64,000 nt of DNA from Spinacia oleracea (taxonomy: Eukaryota; Streptophyta; Magnoliopsida; Caryophyllales; Amaranthaceae), in assembly GCF_020520425.1 (NCBI RefSeq), contig NC_079492.1:116905157-116969156 (forward strand). Reading direction: 5' to 3'. A program made the position numbers and the translations under genes. Shown here one piece after another: positions 21,630 through 33,168 of the stretch. Numbering within the stretch: the first letter of the stretch is position 1; the number at the start of each line of letters is the position of its first letter. The notes beneath the pieces are model-generated. The model was not told the DNA's origin. It saw nothing but the letters and a program-made list of their open reading frames with translations, and ran no database searches.

Positions 21630-23027
21630 TGTTAGGTTATGATACATATGACAATTCATAAATCATGCGGAAAAACCATAAAGCCAGGAAAGCATATTAT
21701 TTACACATAATCATTTAGCATAGTTTAGATGCATACACTTTGTTGCGTGCCTTCCCTAGCTGCGCCCGAACCGAACAAGAACAAGTCTTTAGGACTCCAA
21801 GTGTCGTCCCTCCGTAGATAGTCCACAGCACGTCCGGATCCGCCTTAAACTTGACCAACTAGGATGGCCCTTAAGGTACTTAGAATTTTTGGCTAATGTA
21901 GGCAATTATATGACTGAATTTTTGCTCTCAAAAATCACTTTGAATACTTGAATACTCTATACAAAATAATGTACCTATGCCTTTATTTATAGAGGTATGG
22001 AAAGGGAATTGGAATCCTATTAGGATACGAATTAATTAAACTAGAATCCTAATAGAATTCTTATTTAATTAATTCATCCTTTTAGGTTTAGGAATTTAAT
22101 CATATGTCGAAACCTGATAGCTTTAGGATTCATATAGCACACAAACACACACACGCACGCACAGCAGCCCACGAGGGGCGCCATGCGCGCGCGCGCAGCT
22201 CGCGAGCTCGCAGCCCATTGCCACAAGGCCCACACGCTGCCGCAGCCTTGGCGCGCGCTGGGCCTGCCTTGCGGTGGGCCTGGCGCAGCCTTGGCTGGTG
22301 CGTTGTGGCGCGCTGGCTTGCTGGGCGATGGCCCGGCTTCGTGCTGGGCCTTCGTCTGGCAGGCCTCGTCCGATGCTAATTCGTACGATACGCTTCCGAT
22401 TGAATTCCCGGTTCCGGAATTCATTTCCGATACGAACAATATTTAATATTTCCGATTCCGGAATTATTTTCCGTTTCGAACAAATATTTAATATTTCCTT
22501 TTCCGGAATTATTTTCCGATTCCGATAATATTTCCGATTCTGACAATATTTCCGTTTCCGGCAATATTTCCGATTTCGGCAATATTTCCATTTCCGATAA
22601 TATTTTCCGATACGTACCATGTTTCCGTTTCCGGCAACATCTACGACTTGGATAATATTTATATTTCCGATACGATCCATATTTCCGTTTCCGGCAATAT
22701 CATCGTTTCCGGAGTATTCATTTCTTGCCTGTGACGATCTCAGCTCCCACTGAAACCAAGATTCGTCGATTCCGAATATCCATAGATGGAGTATTTAATG
22801 CCATTAAATACTTGATCCATTTACGTACTATTTGTGTGACCCTACGGGTTCAGTCAAGAGTAAGCTGTGGATTAATATCATTAATTCCACTTGAACTGAA
22901 GCGGCCTCTAGCTAGGCATTCAGCTCACTTGATCTCACTGAATTATTAACTTGTTAATTAATACTGAACCGCACTTATTAGACTTAACATAGAATGCATA
23001 CTTGGACCAAGGGCATTATTTCCTTCA
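21630..23027 (-). repeat. Copia B LTR (left)
   Basis: In plus orientation TGTTAGGTTATG...ATTTCCTTCA. It is the reverse complement of the copia A LTR type (TGAAGGAAATAATGCCC...CATAACCTAACA). It contains an AT-rich zone of 18-bp-periodic CGGAAATATT-type repeats and a GC-rich zone. It has the same length as the right LTR, with scattered substitutions. Confidence 0.93.
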
Positions 23028-23044
23028 GTCTCCCACTTGTCCTT

Positions 23045-26000
23045 AGGGACAAGTGTGCATTTCCTAATTCCTTTGTGGCTCGATGCTTGCTCTTGAACAT
23101 AAGGTAAGAGTTGTCATCCTTATTATGTCCAGAGGTGTTTCTCGGTTTCAGAGTTCAACTGATCAAATAAACAGATAATCATAGCCTATGATTCATCCGA
23201 GCACGGCCATGCATTTCACAGTTTCTAGCTCTCCGAGTGGCCTTGTACAACTTTTAAGCATCTCATCCCGATTTATGGGAGGACAATCCCAATCTTGCGA
23301 TCTTGAGATTAGACTTCGTTTGATAGGTGATTACCTGAGCGTTGCCTTTATAGCCTCCTTTTACGGTGCGACGGTTGGTCAACGTCAAAGCAACCAGTTC
23401 TCAAACAAGTAATCTCAAATTACTCAGGTATTGAGGATTTAGTGTCTAATAAAATTAATGAAATTTACTTATGACAGATTCTCATCTCTTACAGTAAAGT
23501 TTCATAGGTCTTGTCTAATACTAGTCTTCCCAAAGTAAGTATCTATGCAAATGATTATGACATTGCCATGTCCACATAGTTCAAGAAACAGAACTACTAG
23601 TCATCTTGCATTCTAGTCGTCTAACGTTTTCTATGCGTCCAATTTTATAGAAAACTCCGACTAGGGACCATTTTCAACCTTTGACATTCAAGTTCACTTG
23701 ATAGACATTTCTTAGTCACAGAACTGGTCCTGACAGTCTATCTTGAATATATCGTCAATTTGAAGGGACTCATCATTTAATACTAAACCAAGATTAAATG
23801 GAATATGAAAATTCATTTCATATATGATAAATGTTCAACCCCATTGTTTTACAACCATGGGCCTCAAACCCATCTTTAAAACAGTTCATGGAATTCAAAG
23901 CTATGCTTGATTTCCAGTGCTACAACGTGAGTGTTGCTTCTCACTTGTTGCATAGGTTTAGTTATCACGCTTTGCCAATCTTAACATCCTTTTCATCGAA
24001 TGTTCTTCGAGATATGATGATAAGAACTTTTGAGTATGTTTATTTTGTGATCTAGTCTTTCTTGCTACATTAGTGGTTCTACGCATTTTGCAATGAAGAA
24101 CCATTAAGTCAACAGACATGTGATCTTCCCAAGTTCAATGAAGAACTCATATAAACAACTCTATTTTATTGCTTCTTAGGCAATAATTACTTTTACTTCA
24201 ACTGTATAGGTTGCTAGTGATGCTTTGTTTGGATCTACTTATCCAAGCAGTTCATAGATATGTGGAAGACTCTCCAACTATATCTTAGAACATAGAAATT
24301 ATTATTTTAATTTCCCACGCAACAACTCATGGTCTTCAATCCATGTTTCCATTTCAAAACACGATGCTCTTTAGCTCGTCCTTGTCAATGGTTAACTCCA
24401 AAGGGTCTTGCTTGATCCTTTGCCAGTGTTTATGCGTGTAGCATCAATATTTAGCATATCTTTATTTCCTTGAATCAAGAACTATTCCTATGTACCTTTT
24501 CAAGTACCATAAGTGTTCTTGATCTCAATCTAGTTGATCTTCACTTAGATCAATAGAGATTGGTATATGTTCGCCATGCCTAAAGTCATACGATACGTTT
24601 TTGGCGATCCTCATATTATATTATATACATGATAAATTCTTTTGCAGAATAATTCCCAATTGAATTCTATTCATGTAACTTTAGCTTATTCAGTTACAGT
24701 AGATACTGAATCCAACTAAATTCTTTGACATATAATATAGGTTTAAGAATCTCATTTAGACTCTTTGATGTTTAACTTAGTAAATGCTTATACATAGTTC
24801 AAACATCCTTTACTTAGATTTATGCATATGGGTCGAATATCTCCAATGGAGTCTTTCGTGTTTGATTTAGTAAATTCCATTACTTAATCTAAAACAATAT
24901 CATAAGATCTTTGTAAATAGATCTTAATACCCAGTATGTACTAAGTTTCGCCTTGGTCCATCATTGATGAATAATTTCAAACCTAAGTCATTAGCATTTG
25001 AATGTTATTTCACAATAGAGAGATATGTGTGATACACATAGGACCAAATAAGTTTTACGTACTCCCACTAAACTTCTTATATATCTATAAGAATCATGTA
25101 CGTTTTATGAAACTAAAATACTTATTAGCTTCACTAAAATACATTTCTAATTCCCAATTGCTTGCCTAAATCTGTACTTAGATTTTATAAACTAGCTTTT
25201 CTTTTCAAGCATTTATTTGGATCCACAAATCCTATGACATACCATGTACATAGTTTCTTCCAACATTGGACTGAGGAAGATGTTTTGTCATCTAATTGCC
25301 ATATGTACCAATATGCAATCATTGCTTGAATTATAGACTTAAGCATTACGATTTTGCATGAGGTTTCAACACAATCCAGATCGTGAATTTGCTTGTAACC
25401 TTTAGCAACTAATCTAGCTTTGTGTGTGAACACAATTTCATGTTTGATGGTTTTTATCCTTAAAACAAACTTTGCAACCAATAGGTGTGAAACTATTCTT
25501 GCAAATCAACAAAATTTCAATTTTGTCATCAAAACATTGAGTATGTTTTATGGCCTCTAACCATTTAAAACATTTGAGTCTATATATGGCCTCTAACCAT
25601 TTTAGGGAATCTGGGTTTCGTCATAGCTTTCTTACAAGTCATAAACTCATTAACCTACATGATAATAGTTTGACTGCAAGTTGTAGGTTTCTTCACTATC
25701 TAATAGAAGAATTGCATAGTTTCAGTGACCTGAACTCCATGTTTCTTCACTATCTAATAGAAGAATCTCATAGTTTTAGTGACTTGAACTCTATGCCTAC
25801 AAGGGTATAGAACATCAAACAATAGAATATCAACAGGCACTTTGAGAGTCCTTTGAATATTCTATTCTCTTTGAAGCACTTGTAAAGTCTTCTAAGAGAT
25901 GTCTATTCTTTAAATCCACTTCTAAAGTCCTTAAAGAATAAGTTCGGTTTTTCTGAAGCACTTCGAAAAGCCTCCGGAATGTCCGTTTATGTTTGTTGTT

Positions 26001-27586
26001 CGCCTCGAAGACTTTCGAGGTCTATTTTCTCCCACTTGTCATTTTGGAAACGAATCTCCAAAAGGACATTATTTCGAGCAAACAAACATTATGTTCTCAA
26101 AAATTCGTGGTAGAAACAATACCCTTGTGTCTCATTTGAATAAATCACAATGAAACATATATCTATACTTGGGCCTTAGTTTGTCGAATGACAAACACTA
26201 AGCTCCCACTGAGTTTTGCAACTCTCTAGATATATTTTATGAAAAGTTATTCTGAAATTACTTTTCAATAGCTTTGACGAATTTGGTTTAGTTTGGTGGT
26301 AGTTGAGCATTTTATTTTAGAAATTATAGGAAAAGTCTTTATGATTCATCATTAATCGAATCAAGTACTAATTGACTTCGATTTTTCCAACTAAGATATG
26401 CCATATCTTATGGACCTAGATTGTGAAATTACAACACACAGCCATTGATGATCATATTTGGTCTCAAGTAATCATCAACATGATCTAACCTAGATCTTTA
26501 TGATTTCTTGCCAAGTGAATTTTATACTTCTGAATCTTTGAACTAGCCAAACAGATTCAACTTATATCACATTTAAGTAAATAAACCTATATTCACTCAA
26601 ATCCATGTGAAATAATAAAGTCATAAAATCTTTCTTTAGCCTTGAACTCTATTGTCTAGGCGTTCTAACAAAAGTTCATATCTTTTGTTACTTTCAACAA
26701 GTAAGACTAGTTGTCTTAAAATGATCTAGAAATCAATCAACTTTCAAAAGTCCATCAAAATAGAGCTTTTGAATGTTAACTTGTTGATATGGTCTAAGCA
26801 ACAATGCCAAAGATTAGTGGAACTCAAATCAAGGGGTTGATTTGAACCTAGTAAAGTTCTTTAAAGAGTTGTTTGTTTTAATCAAGCATATTGACTTAAC
26901 CTGTAATTGACCATTTCATTCAAATAAACAAACAAACATTGTTTTTGTTTTTCTTGAATGTGAGTCTTTCTGTGTTTGAAAACAGAAATTTAGGTATGTT
27001 GATTATGGAACAAAATAGCCATTAAGTTCCAGCCTTTGAAAGAACTTAAAACAAACTAGATGACCCTACAACTAATGTAGCATTGCCATGCTTCATTTCC
27101 CACTTGTAGGTCATTAGTGTATCCTAGCTTCCATTATTTGAGTTATTACCGAAGTAAGAACCTCAAGCGGTATATGATACCAAGGAAGTTTGATTGCTAG
27201 GTCACTTCTCTTTAAACATAAACTTATAGGTAGAAACGGAATCGTAAATTCCTTTCATTTGTTCCTCGTTTTCCTATTTCTTGTACCCTTTCTTATAGTC
27301 TTAAGAATTGAATTCTTTAGTGTTGACTTTTATACTTTGTTAGACATGTCCAATGTCACCCCAACAAGGTTCTTTAATTTATGTTGAATATTAAGTTTCA
27401 ACTAGATGATCTTACCAGAAGCTTCTAAAGTTCTCTAAGCATCGATCTATTCGAATGTCTAGGGACTAGACTCATTCGAGAATTAAATGGACAAAGATAT
27501 TAGGTTGTTAACCATTGGTAAAGCTGAGCGTATTAAACTCAATGCTTTATGATCTCAAAACTACAGTGTATTTTGAATTCACAAGT
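23045..27586 (-). other. Copia B decayed internal region
   Basis: About 4.5 kb of AT-rich sequence homologous to copia A in reverse, with frequent stops on all frames. Apart from the RT remnant at 25185-25481 I recognise no intact domain. The 65-codon plus-strand frame at 27190-27387 lies antisense to the element and recurs in copia A at 44757-44554. I do not consider it a gene. Confidence 0.7.
25185..25481 (-). pseudogene. Copia B reverse transcriptase remnant
   Basis: 98 open codons on the minus strand with the copia RT signature region FVLRIKTIKHEIVFTHKARL followed by VAKGYKQIH and a degenerate IWQLDDKT. It corresponds to the N-terminal fingers/palm of copia RT. The flanking frames are broken throughout the internal region. 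The homologous stretch in copia A is 46322-46681. Confidence 0.78.
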
Positions 27587-27624
27587 ACCAGGGATCATAA
27601 GGGAACCTACGGCCGTCGTGGTCA
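27587..27624. repeat. 38-bp copy of the host LTR flank inside copia B
   Basis: Identical to 21592-21629, the Tat1 LTR sequence just left of the insertion, including the target duplication. It carries the ...GGGATCATAAGGG variant of this particular LTR; the other Tat LTRs read GGGATCACAAGGG. It abuts copia internal sequence on its left (shared ACC at the join) and the second LTR on its right. Confidence 0.9.
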
Positions 27625-29022
27625 TGTTAGGTTATGATACATATGACAATTCATAAATCATGCGGAAAAACCATAAAGCCAGGAAAGCATATTATTTACA
27701 CATAATCATTTAGCATAGTTTAGATGCATACACTTTGTTGCGTGCCTTCCCTTGCTGCGCCCGAACCGAACAAGAACAAGTCTTTAGGACTCCAAGTGTC
27801 GTCCCTCCGTAGATAGTCCACAGCACGTCTGGATCCGCCTTAAACTTGACCAACTAGGATCGCCCTTAAGGTACTTAGAATTTTCGGCTAATGTAGGCAA
27901 TTATATGACTGAATTTTTGCTCTCGAAAATCACTTTGAATACTTGAATACCCTATACAAAATAATGACCCTAGGCCTTTATTTATAGAGGTATGGAAAGG
28001 GAATTGGAATCCTATTAGGATACGAATTAATTAAACTAGAATCCTAATAGAATTCTTATTTAATTAATTCATCCTTTTAGGTTTAGGAATTTAATCATAT
28101 GTCGAAACCTGATAGCTTTAGGATTCATATAGCACACAAACACACACACGCACGCACAGTAGCCCACGAGGGGCGCCATGCGCGCGCGCGCAGCCCGCGA
28201 GCTCGCAGCCCATTGCCACAAGGCCCACACGCTGCCGCAGCCTTGGCGCGCGCTGGGCCTGCCTTGCGGTGGGCCTGGCGCAGCCTTGGCTGGTGCGTTG
28301 TGGCGCGCTGGCTTGCTGGGCGATGGCCCGGCTTCGTGCTGGGCCTTCGTCTGGCAGGCCTCGTCCGATGCTAATTCGTACGATACGCTTCCGATTAAAT
28401 TCCCGGTTCCGGAATTCATTTCCGATACGAACAATATTTAATATTTCCGATTCCGGAATTATTTTCCGTTTCGAACAAATATTTAATATTTCCGTTTCCG
28501 GAATTATTTTCCGATTCCGATAATATTTCCGATTCTGACAATATTTCCGTTTCCGGCAATATTTCCGATTCCGGCAATATTTCCATTTCCGATAATATTT
28601 TCCGATACGTACCATGTTTCCGTTTCCGGCAACATCTACGACTTGGATAATATTTATATTTCCGATACGATCCATATTTCCGTTTCCGGCAATATCATCG
28701 TTTCCGGAGTATTCATTTGTTGCCTGTGACGATCTCAGCTCCCACTGAAACCAAGATCCGTCGATTTCGAATATCCATAGATGGAGTATTTAATGCCATT
28801 AAATACTTGATCCGTTTACGTACTATTTGTGTGACCCTACGGGTTCAGTCAAGAGTAAGCTGTGGATTAATATCATTAATTCCACTTGAACTGAAGCGGC
28901 CTCTAGCTAGGCATTCGGCTCACTTGATCTCACTGAATTATTAACTTGTTAATTAATACTGAACCGCACTTATTAGACTTAACATAGAATGCATACTTGG
29001 ACCAAGGGCATTATTTCCTTCA
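27625..29022 (-). repeat. Copia B LTR (right)
   Basis: 1398 bp, TGTTAGG...CCTTCA, followed by the GGTCA duplication at 29023-29027. It is preceded by host flank instead of a primer-binding site. Confidence 0.93.
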
Positions 29023-29240
29023 GGTCAAACATAATTGCACTCCCTTTATGTCACGATAACCGGGTTTTGTCAGTTTTTCTCATTGTCTTTAAAAACTGAA
29101 TGGCGACTCCTATATTACTAGTCAATTGGGTGTAAACTCACAGGAAATCCAATTACACTTGATTTGACAAAAAGAAACGTCACACCCACGAGGGACAAGG
29201 TCACGCATTAGCCTCGTGCTTTTTCGACCCCCTCACAGCG

Positions 29241-29854
29241 GCTGACTTAGAAGATGAAAGAGCATACTTATTTGAAGCTAGATTGTTGTCTAGTACATAC
29301 ATATCTTCACTGAAGCCATACAGGCCTTTCTCCAACTTACCAAGTAAAATATTCTTGCTCTTGGAAAGGTCCTGAACATAGCATTCACCATTTGTAAATG
29401 AGATTGAATACTTAGTATCGCAATATAGCTTAGAAACAGATATCAGATTAAACTAGAATCCTGGAACATGCAAGACATCTCTGAGAACAATTCCTCCACC
29501 TAAGTGTACTGAACCTTTGTGTTTTAGTTGTAATTTGGTTCCATCGGGTATAGTAATTATTGGTTGTCCATTATGCATAGGCTCAAAGGATGTGAAAAGA
29601 GATAAATTTGAACACATGTGGTCACTAGCACCACTGTCTAATATCCATTTTCTTTTAAAATTAGACAAAAGACAGAATGTACCTTTAGGTTGATAACTAG
29701 TTGCTAATCTAAGAGAGTGAGATCCAAAATTCTCATCTTGGTTAGCAACTTGCTGACTTTGCAGACATGTCATCAGTTGACAGTATTGCTCCTCGGTAAA
29801 TGTGAACAACACATGATTTTGCATCTTCTTGAGTCTCTTTAGGAGTATGCTCAT
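29241..29854 (-). pseudogene. Copia C protease and GAG-pre-integrase region
   Basis: Minus strand. The aspartic protease has WILDSGASDHMCS near its middle and leads to DVLHVPGF, where a TAG at 29453-29455 ends the open frame. The same frame continues after the stop with FNLISVSKLY and further GAG-pre-integrase-like residues until 29241, where Tat1 begins. Active-site DSGA is intact. It is out of frame with the gag segment upstream. Confidence 0.82.
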
Positions 29855-30224
29855 CCATTTGAGTTGTTGTTATTCTTTTTCCTTTGCCCTTGAAATCTTT
29901 CGGATAACCATGGAGTTTCCAGCATTTCTCATTTTGCAGTGATCACAAAATAAATTGTTCTTGGTGTTGACTTCCAGATCCTGCATACTGAGAACTAGAA
30001 CCAACATTATATTGACTCTTAAAAGGCTTGTCATCAAATCTTCTAGCATTGAATTAATGTTGTGGATCCTGAATGTGTCTGAACGCTATAATTGTGTACC
30101 TCTTTTTGTTGTTCCTCCTAAAGTAATAGACCATAGCATTTAGAAATTGTAGGCAAGGGATTCATCATGAGAATAGTGCTTTTAGGATGCCCATATTTCT
30201 AATTCAGTTTCATCAGAAATTGAA
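29855..30224 (-). pseudogene. Copia C gag-protease linker, decayed
   Basis: Frame-broken stretch on the minus strand. A CWKLHGYPKDFKGKGK-like string near 29880-29930 is the usual sequence following the zinc knuckle of copia gag. Indels or stops separate it from both neighbours. Confidence 0.55.
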
Positions 30225-30788
30225 TTAATCTTTGATTTTGCTGTTTTTGAAGCAATTTATGTGTGAGTGTACAACTACAACCAGTTTAAACACAAAAAGG
30301 TGATGGCTCCAATCATCAAGTTGGTCCCATAGAAGTTTGATTTTAGTAAAGAAGCTAGCAACTGCTTCATCATCACCTTGAGTCAACTCACTTAATTTTT
30401 GTTGAACAGAAAATAGTTGAGGTCCAAATTCTCTGCAATACCTTTCTTCCAATTCGAGCCATGTTGCTCTTGGTGTTTTGAGATATAGAACACTTCTTGC
30501 AATCGAAGGTTCAAGAGAGGCCAGCATCCATGAAATGACTAGATTATTGCATCTAATCCATATCATGTAGTTTGCATAATTCACTGCTGGTTGATTCAAA
30601 CTGCCATCAACAAAGCATAGCTTGTTTCTGGCTGATAATGTTATCATCATTGAACGTCTCCAATCACTGAAACATTTTCCTTCACCTTCAATTTCAATGC
30701 TCACTAATTTCATGGCATTCAAATCACTGTTACTTAGATAGTAAGCAAAATTAGGATTTTGTGATGGATCTTGTTTTTCTGTAGGCAT
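30225..30788 (-). pseudogene. Copia C gag
   Basis: ATG at 30788 on the minus strand, about 90 bp after the primer-binding site. The protein begins with a copia gag N-terminal segment (NPNFAYYLSNSDLNAMKLVS), then the W-containing gag core (FSDWRRSMMITLSARNKL, RCNNLVISWMLASL, WLELEERY). The recognisable gag sequence ends near LLWDQLDDW, after which the frame degenerates to the stop at 30225. Capsid-like protein of copia elements; truncated. Confidence 0.85.
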
Positions 30789-30875
30789 TTTGCTATTGAA
30801 AAATTATAGTTTCTTTGAGGAATTAATCGAAAACTTAACAGGAAGAAAAGAAATGGCAGGATCAAATGATCATTT

Positions 30876-30887
30876 GCTCTGGTACCA
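30876..30887 (-). promoter_or_regulatory. Copia C primer-binding site
   Basis: Minus strand TGGTACCAGAGC immediately after the LTR. It resembles the initiator tRNA-Met site TGGTATCAGAGC with one change. Confidence 0.75.
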
Positions 30888-31141
30888 TGTTAGAATTCAT
30901 CATCTTGGATGAATTCATTGCTTGAAGCTGAATATCAGCAAGCATTGAGAGAGAGAGAAACTAACGAATTTAGAGAGAATGTTATCTTATTATTGAATTA
31001 ATGAATTAAAAATGATTACAGCAGCCATGAACACTATAAATACCAGCTGATTGGTGAGGTGTTTCAACCAATAGGAGAGCTACAATCGTACTACTCATCA
31101 ACTACAACATCCAGTGAGGCTTTATTACAACTCATCTAACA
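30888..31141 (-). repeat. Copia C 5' LTR
   Basis: 254 bp bounded by TGTTAG and CTAACA, which form a 6-bp inverted repeat and the TG...CA ends. It is immediately followed on the minus strand by the primer-binding site. The outer flank is GAATG (31142-31146). Confidence 0.83.
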
Positions 31142-31669
31142 GAATGACTTTTAACTGATTCTCTAGATTTTAGGATTGTTTGTTAGAGCGGATGTCATAG
31201 GTTATAGAAGGTCTTTGTTGTTGTTGATGAGTAGATTTTGGTTTGCTTCCCTTGTTGGTCTGATGTACTGAAGGACAGACGAAATGATGAGGCTAGCTGT
31301 AGAACTAGGACAGTGTACACCAACAGATTCCTACACGACGCTCTAATGTTAGATTGGTGTATGATTTTGAATTGAATTTTATTTTAGATTAGTGTTTGAT
31401 TTTGGATTGAATTTTATTTTAGATTTATTTTTTAATTATTAGATTGTTTAATTTTGGATGGGGTTGTATATATTAGTAATTAATTAAGTTATCTATGTGG
31501 CACCTAATTATTTATGTATGTGGCACCTAATTATTTATCTACGTGGCACTCAATTTTTTTTAATTCAAAAACAAATTAGAAATCTTATTTTTCATTGGCT
31601 GAAACCATTAGATTTCCTACGTAATGCTCTAATAGTTCGACAAATATGTTCGCTTTAATTATATATATA
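31142..31669. other. Intergenic, short tandem repeats only
   Basis: No gene seen. There are two direct copies of about 36 bp (GATTTTGAATTGAATTTTAT type) at about 31348-31420 and three copies of a 22-bp unit (GTGGCACCTAATTATTTA) at about 31495-31552. Confidence 0.6.
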
Positions 31670-31923
31670 CTTCCTCCGTTCCTTATATATTGCACCATGG
31701 TTGACTTTACCATTTCCAACACATACTTTGACTCTTAATATCTTGAATTAGGTATAGTTAAAAATTATAAAAAGTTGGTATTTAGAAAATATTTATCGAT
31801 AGGAATCTAACAAGATTACAAATGACTCAATTTTTCTTAGGTATGAATCACAAAAGATGACCAAATGTCTAATATGCATAGTGTAAAAAACAAGATGGTG
31901 CAATATTTATGTAACAGAGGAAG
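31670..31923. mobile_element. Stowaway-like MITE (family shared with 39355-39605)
   Basis: 254 bp with terminal inverted repeats CTTCCTCCGTTCCTTATA..TTGCACCATG / ATGGTGCAATATTTATGTAA..CAGAGGAAG and a TA on each side. The interior (TTTGACTCTTAATATCT, TCGATAGGAATCTAAC) matches the copy at 39355. Confidence 0.8.
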
Positions 31924-32119
31924 TATTAGATTTCATAAACTCGACACCAATCCATTATTTTTGTGTTCGGGTGGTGTCAAATTTCAACTCTGTGTACCTT
32001 GTGAGCTGTGAGCATGTTGAAAAAGAATAACCTTGATTATGAGTGTAACTTTTTATTTATTTTTCTTAATTTATTTTATGGAGATTATAGGTTGTACTAA
32101 CAACGAGGAAGTATAAATC

Positions 32120-32362
32120 AATATCTGGTATGTATTTCAAGATACATATCACCCACTAAAAGACAAAATAGGCTAAAGACAAACGCTAAAGGACAAAATC
32201 AATTATTTTTTTGAAAATGGCATACGTTTTTTGAAAAAATGACATCCATTTTTCCTAAATGGCATCCATTTTTCTAAAAATGGCACCTATTTTAATGTTT
32301 GTCTTATCTCTATTTTGTCGTTTAGTGAGGTGATATGTATCTTAAAATACATATCAGATATT
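32120..32362. mobile_element. Foldback MITE with nested hairpins
   Basis: 243 bp with about 50-bp terminal inverted repeats, starting AATATCTGGTATGTATTTCA and ending ATACATATCAGATATT. Each arm contains its own small palindrome (TGTATTTCAAGATACATA). The centre is a run of ATGGCATCCATTTTTC-like direct repeats. Family not recognised. Confidence 0.7.
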
Positions 32363-32607
32363 GGCCTCTCCGTCCTCACAATGTACCGCGGGTTGAATGG
32401 TAAATGTTTTCATTTCTCAACTATCCAACCACAAAAGAAAAAGGCCCAAAAAAGTTTACAAACAAGGCAAAGTAGTCAATTTCAAGTTTTTAACCTCACA
32501 GGTCACAAGTCACACCCTAAAAAGTAAAACCCTTCGTTCATTCCTCTGACTAGCGTAATCAGAAAATTGAGAAGTGAGAATAAACAGAGTGCTATACCCG
32601 ATCCAAC

Positions 32608-33168
32608 ATGAACACCACTCAGCCACAAAAATGGAAGTGGTCTTCCGCCATAGTCGGGGCCACAACAGCAGCGGCTACGGCGGCGCTACTTACCGCGAGG
32701 CCACGGGACCCAGCTTTCGAGGTTATCTCCATCGACTTAACAGCCTTCAAGCTGAGCTTCCCCGCCTTAGACGCCGAGCTCATCCTCACCGTTCACGTGA
32801 ACAACCCCAATATCGCCGCCATCCATTACGACTCCACCACAATGTCAATCTTCTACGACGGCGCACTCCTGGGGTCGGCTATAATGGAAGCAGGTTCTCA
32901 GCCGGCTCGGTCATGTCGGCTTATCAAACTCCCGGCTCGGCTGAGTGGGTTGGAGCTGATGGCTAACCACAAGAGCCAATTTATGTCTGACGTGGCGAAG
33001 AGAGAAATGGTTATAGATGCTGTTGTGGATGTGAACGGTGCAGCGAAGGTGTTGTGGTGGGAGCATAAGTTTAGGATACACGTGGAAAGCCGGGTGTCCG
33101 TTGATCCTGTTTTTCTTGATGTCATTGATCAAGATAATAAATCTCAGATGGATCTTTTTGTTTCTTGA
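32608..33168 (+). CDS. LEA_2 / NHL-type protein, first paralogue
   Basis: Single exon, 186 residues. The ATG at 32608 is the first of the frame. Residues 12-29 form an Ala-rich hydrophobic segment behind a Lys/Trp N-terminus, likely a membrane anchor. The rest is an LEA_2 (WHy-type) beta-sandwich domain with the NPN motif at residues 66-68 and the following IHYDSTTMSIFYDGALLGSA. LEA_2 proteins are small plant proteins, often membrane-anchored, linked to dehydration, senescence or defence; a specific role cannot be read from the sequence. The protein is full-length for short family members and has no breaks. The 35366-35971 gene is a clear tandem paralogue in the same orientation. I see no convincing TATA box. 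A foldback MITE ends about 245 bp upstream. Confidence 0.9.
   Translation: MNTTQPQKWKWSSAIVGATTAAATAALLTARPRDPAFEVISIDLTAFKLSFPALDAELILTVHVNNPNIAAIHYDSTTMSIFYDGALLGSAIMEAGSQPARSCRLIKLPARLSGLELMANHKSQFMSDVAKREMVIDAVVDVNGAAKVLWWEHKFRIHVESRVSVDPVFLDVIDQDNKSQMDLFVS

Larger units (their letters stand above)
21630..29022 (-). mobile_element. Copia B: rearranged Ty1/copia element in the Tat1 3' LTR
   Basis: About 7.4 kb in minus orientation. LTRs are 21630-23027 and 27625-29022, both 1398 bp. The polypurine tract lies at 23028-23044 (minus strand reads AAGGACAAGTGGGAGAC). The internal part 23045-27586 is the reverse complement of copia A from about 44352 to 48854. The PBS and about 2.85 kb of 5' internal sequence are missing. 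In their place, next to the second LTR, lies a 38-bp copy of the host Tat1 LTR flank. Coding sequence is decayed, with only an RT remnant recognisable. It is not autonomous. Confidence 0.88.
20368..29237 (+). repeat. Tat1 3' LTR, split by copia B (20368-21629 + 29028-29237)
   Basis: The first two bases read AG instead of TG (AGTAGACACC). The LTR runs to GTCGTGGTCA at 21629, is interrupted by copia B, and resumes at 29028 after the duplicated GGTCA, ending CCCCCTCACA at 29237. The total without the insertion is about 1.47 kb. It carries cassette copy 9 (20844-20902) and TATA box at 20979-20986. Private variants shared with 1-554 identify it as Tat1's own 3' LTR. The first five flanking bases after it are GCGGC; the matching left duplication is outside the window. 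Confidence 0.92.
29238..31141 (-). mobile_element. Copia C: 5' part of a Ty1/copia element, interrupted by Tat1
   Basis: Minus orientation. It reads from the 5' LTR (31141-30888) through the primer-binding site (30887-30876), gag and protease to the GAG-pre-integrase region at 29241, where Tat1 begins. The remaining pol and 3' LTR should lie left of the window. It is the oldest layer of the nest. The short LTR (254 bp) suits small copia lineages. Confidence 0.85.

Noticed and set aside
22104-22446. Plus-strand open frames in the copia B LTR (also 28099-28523)
   Set aside because: Shadows of the GC-rich LTR zone; repeated because the LTR is repeated.
27190-27387. 65-codon frame conserved in copia B and (minus) copia A
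   Set aside because: It lies antisense to decayed copia coding sequence, has no known domain, and conservation follows from the elements being copies.
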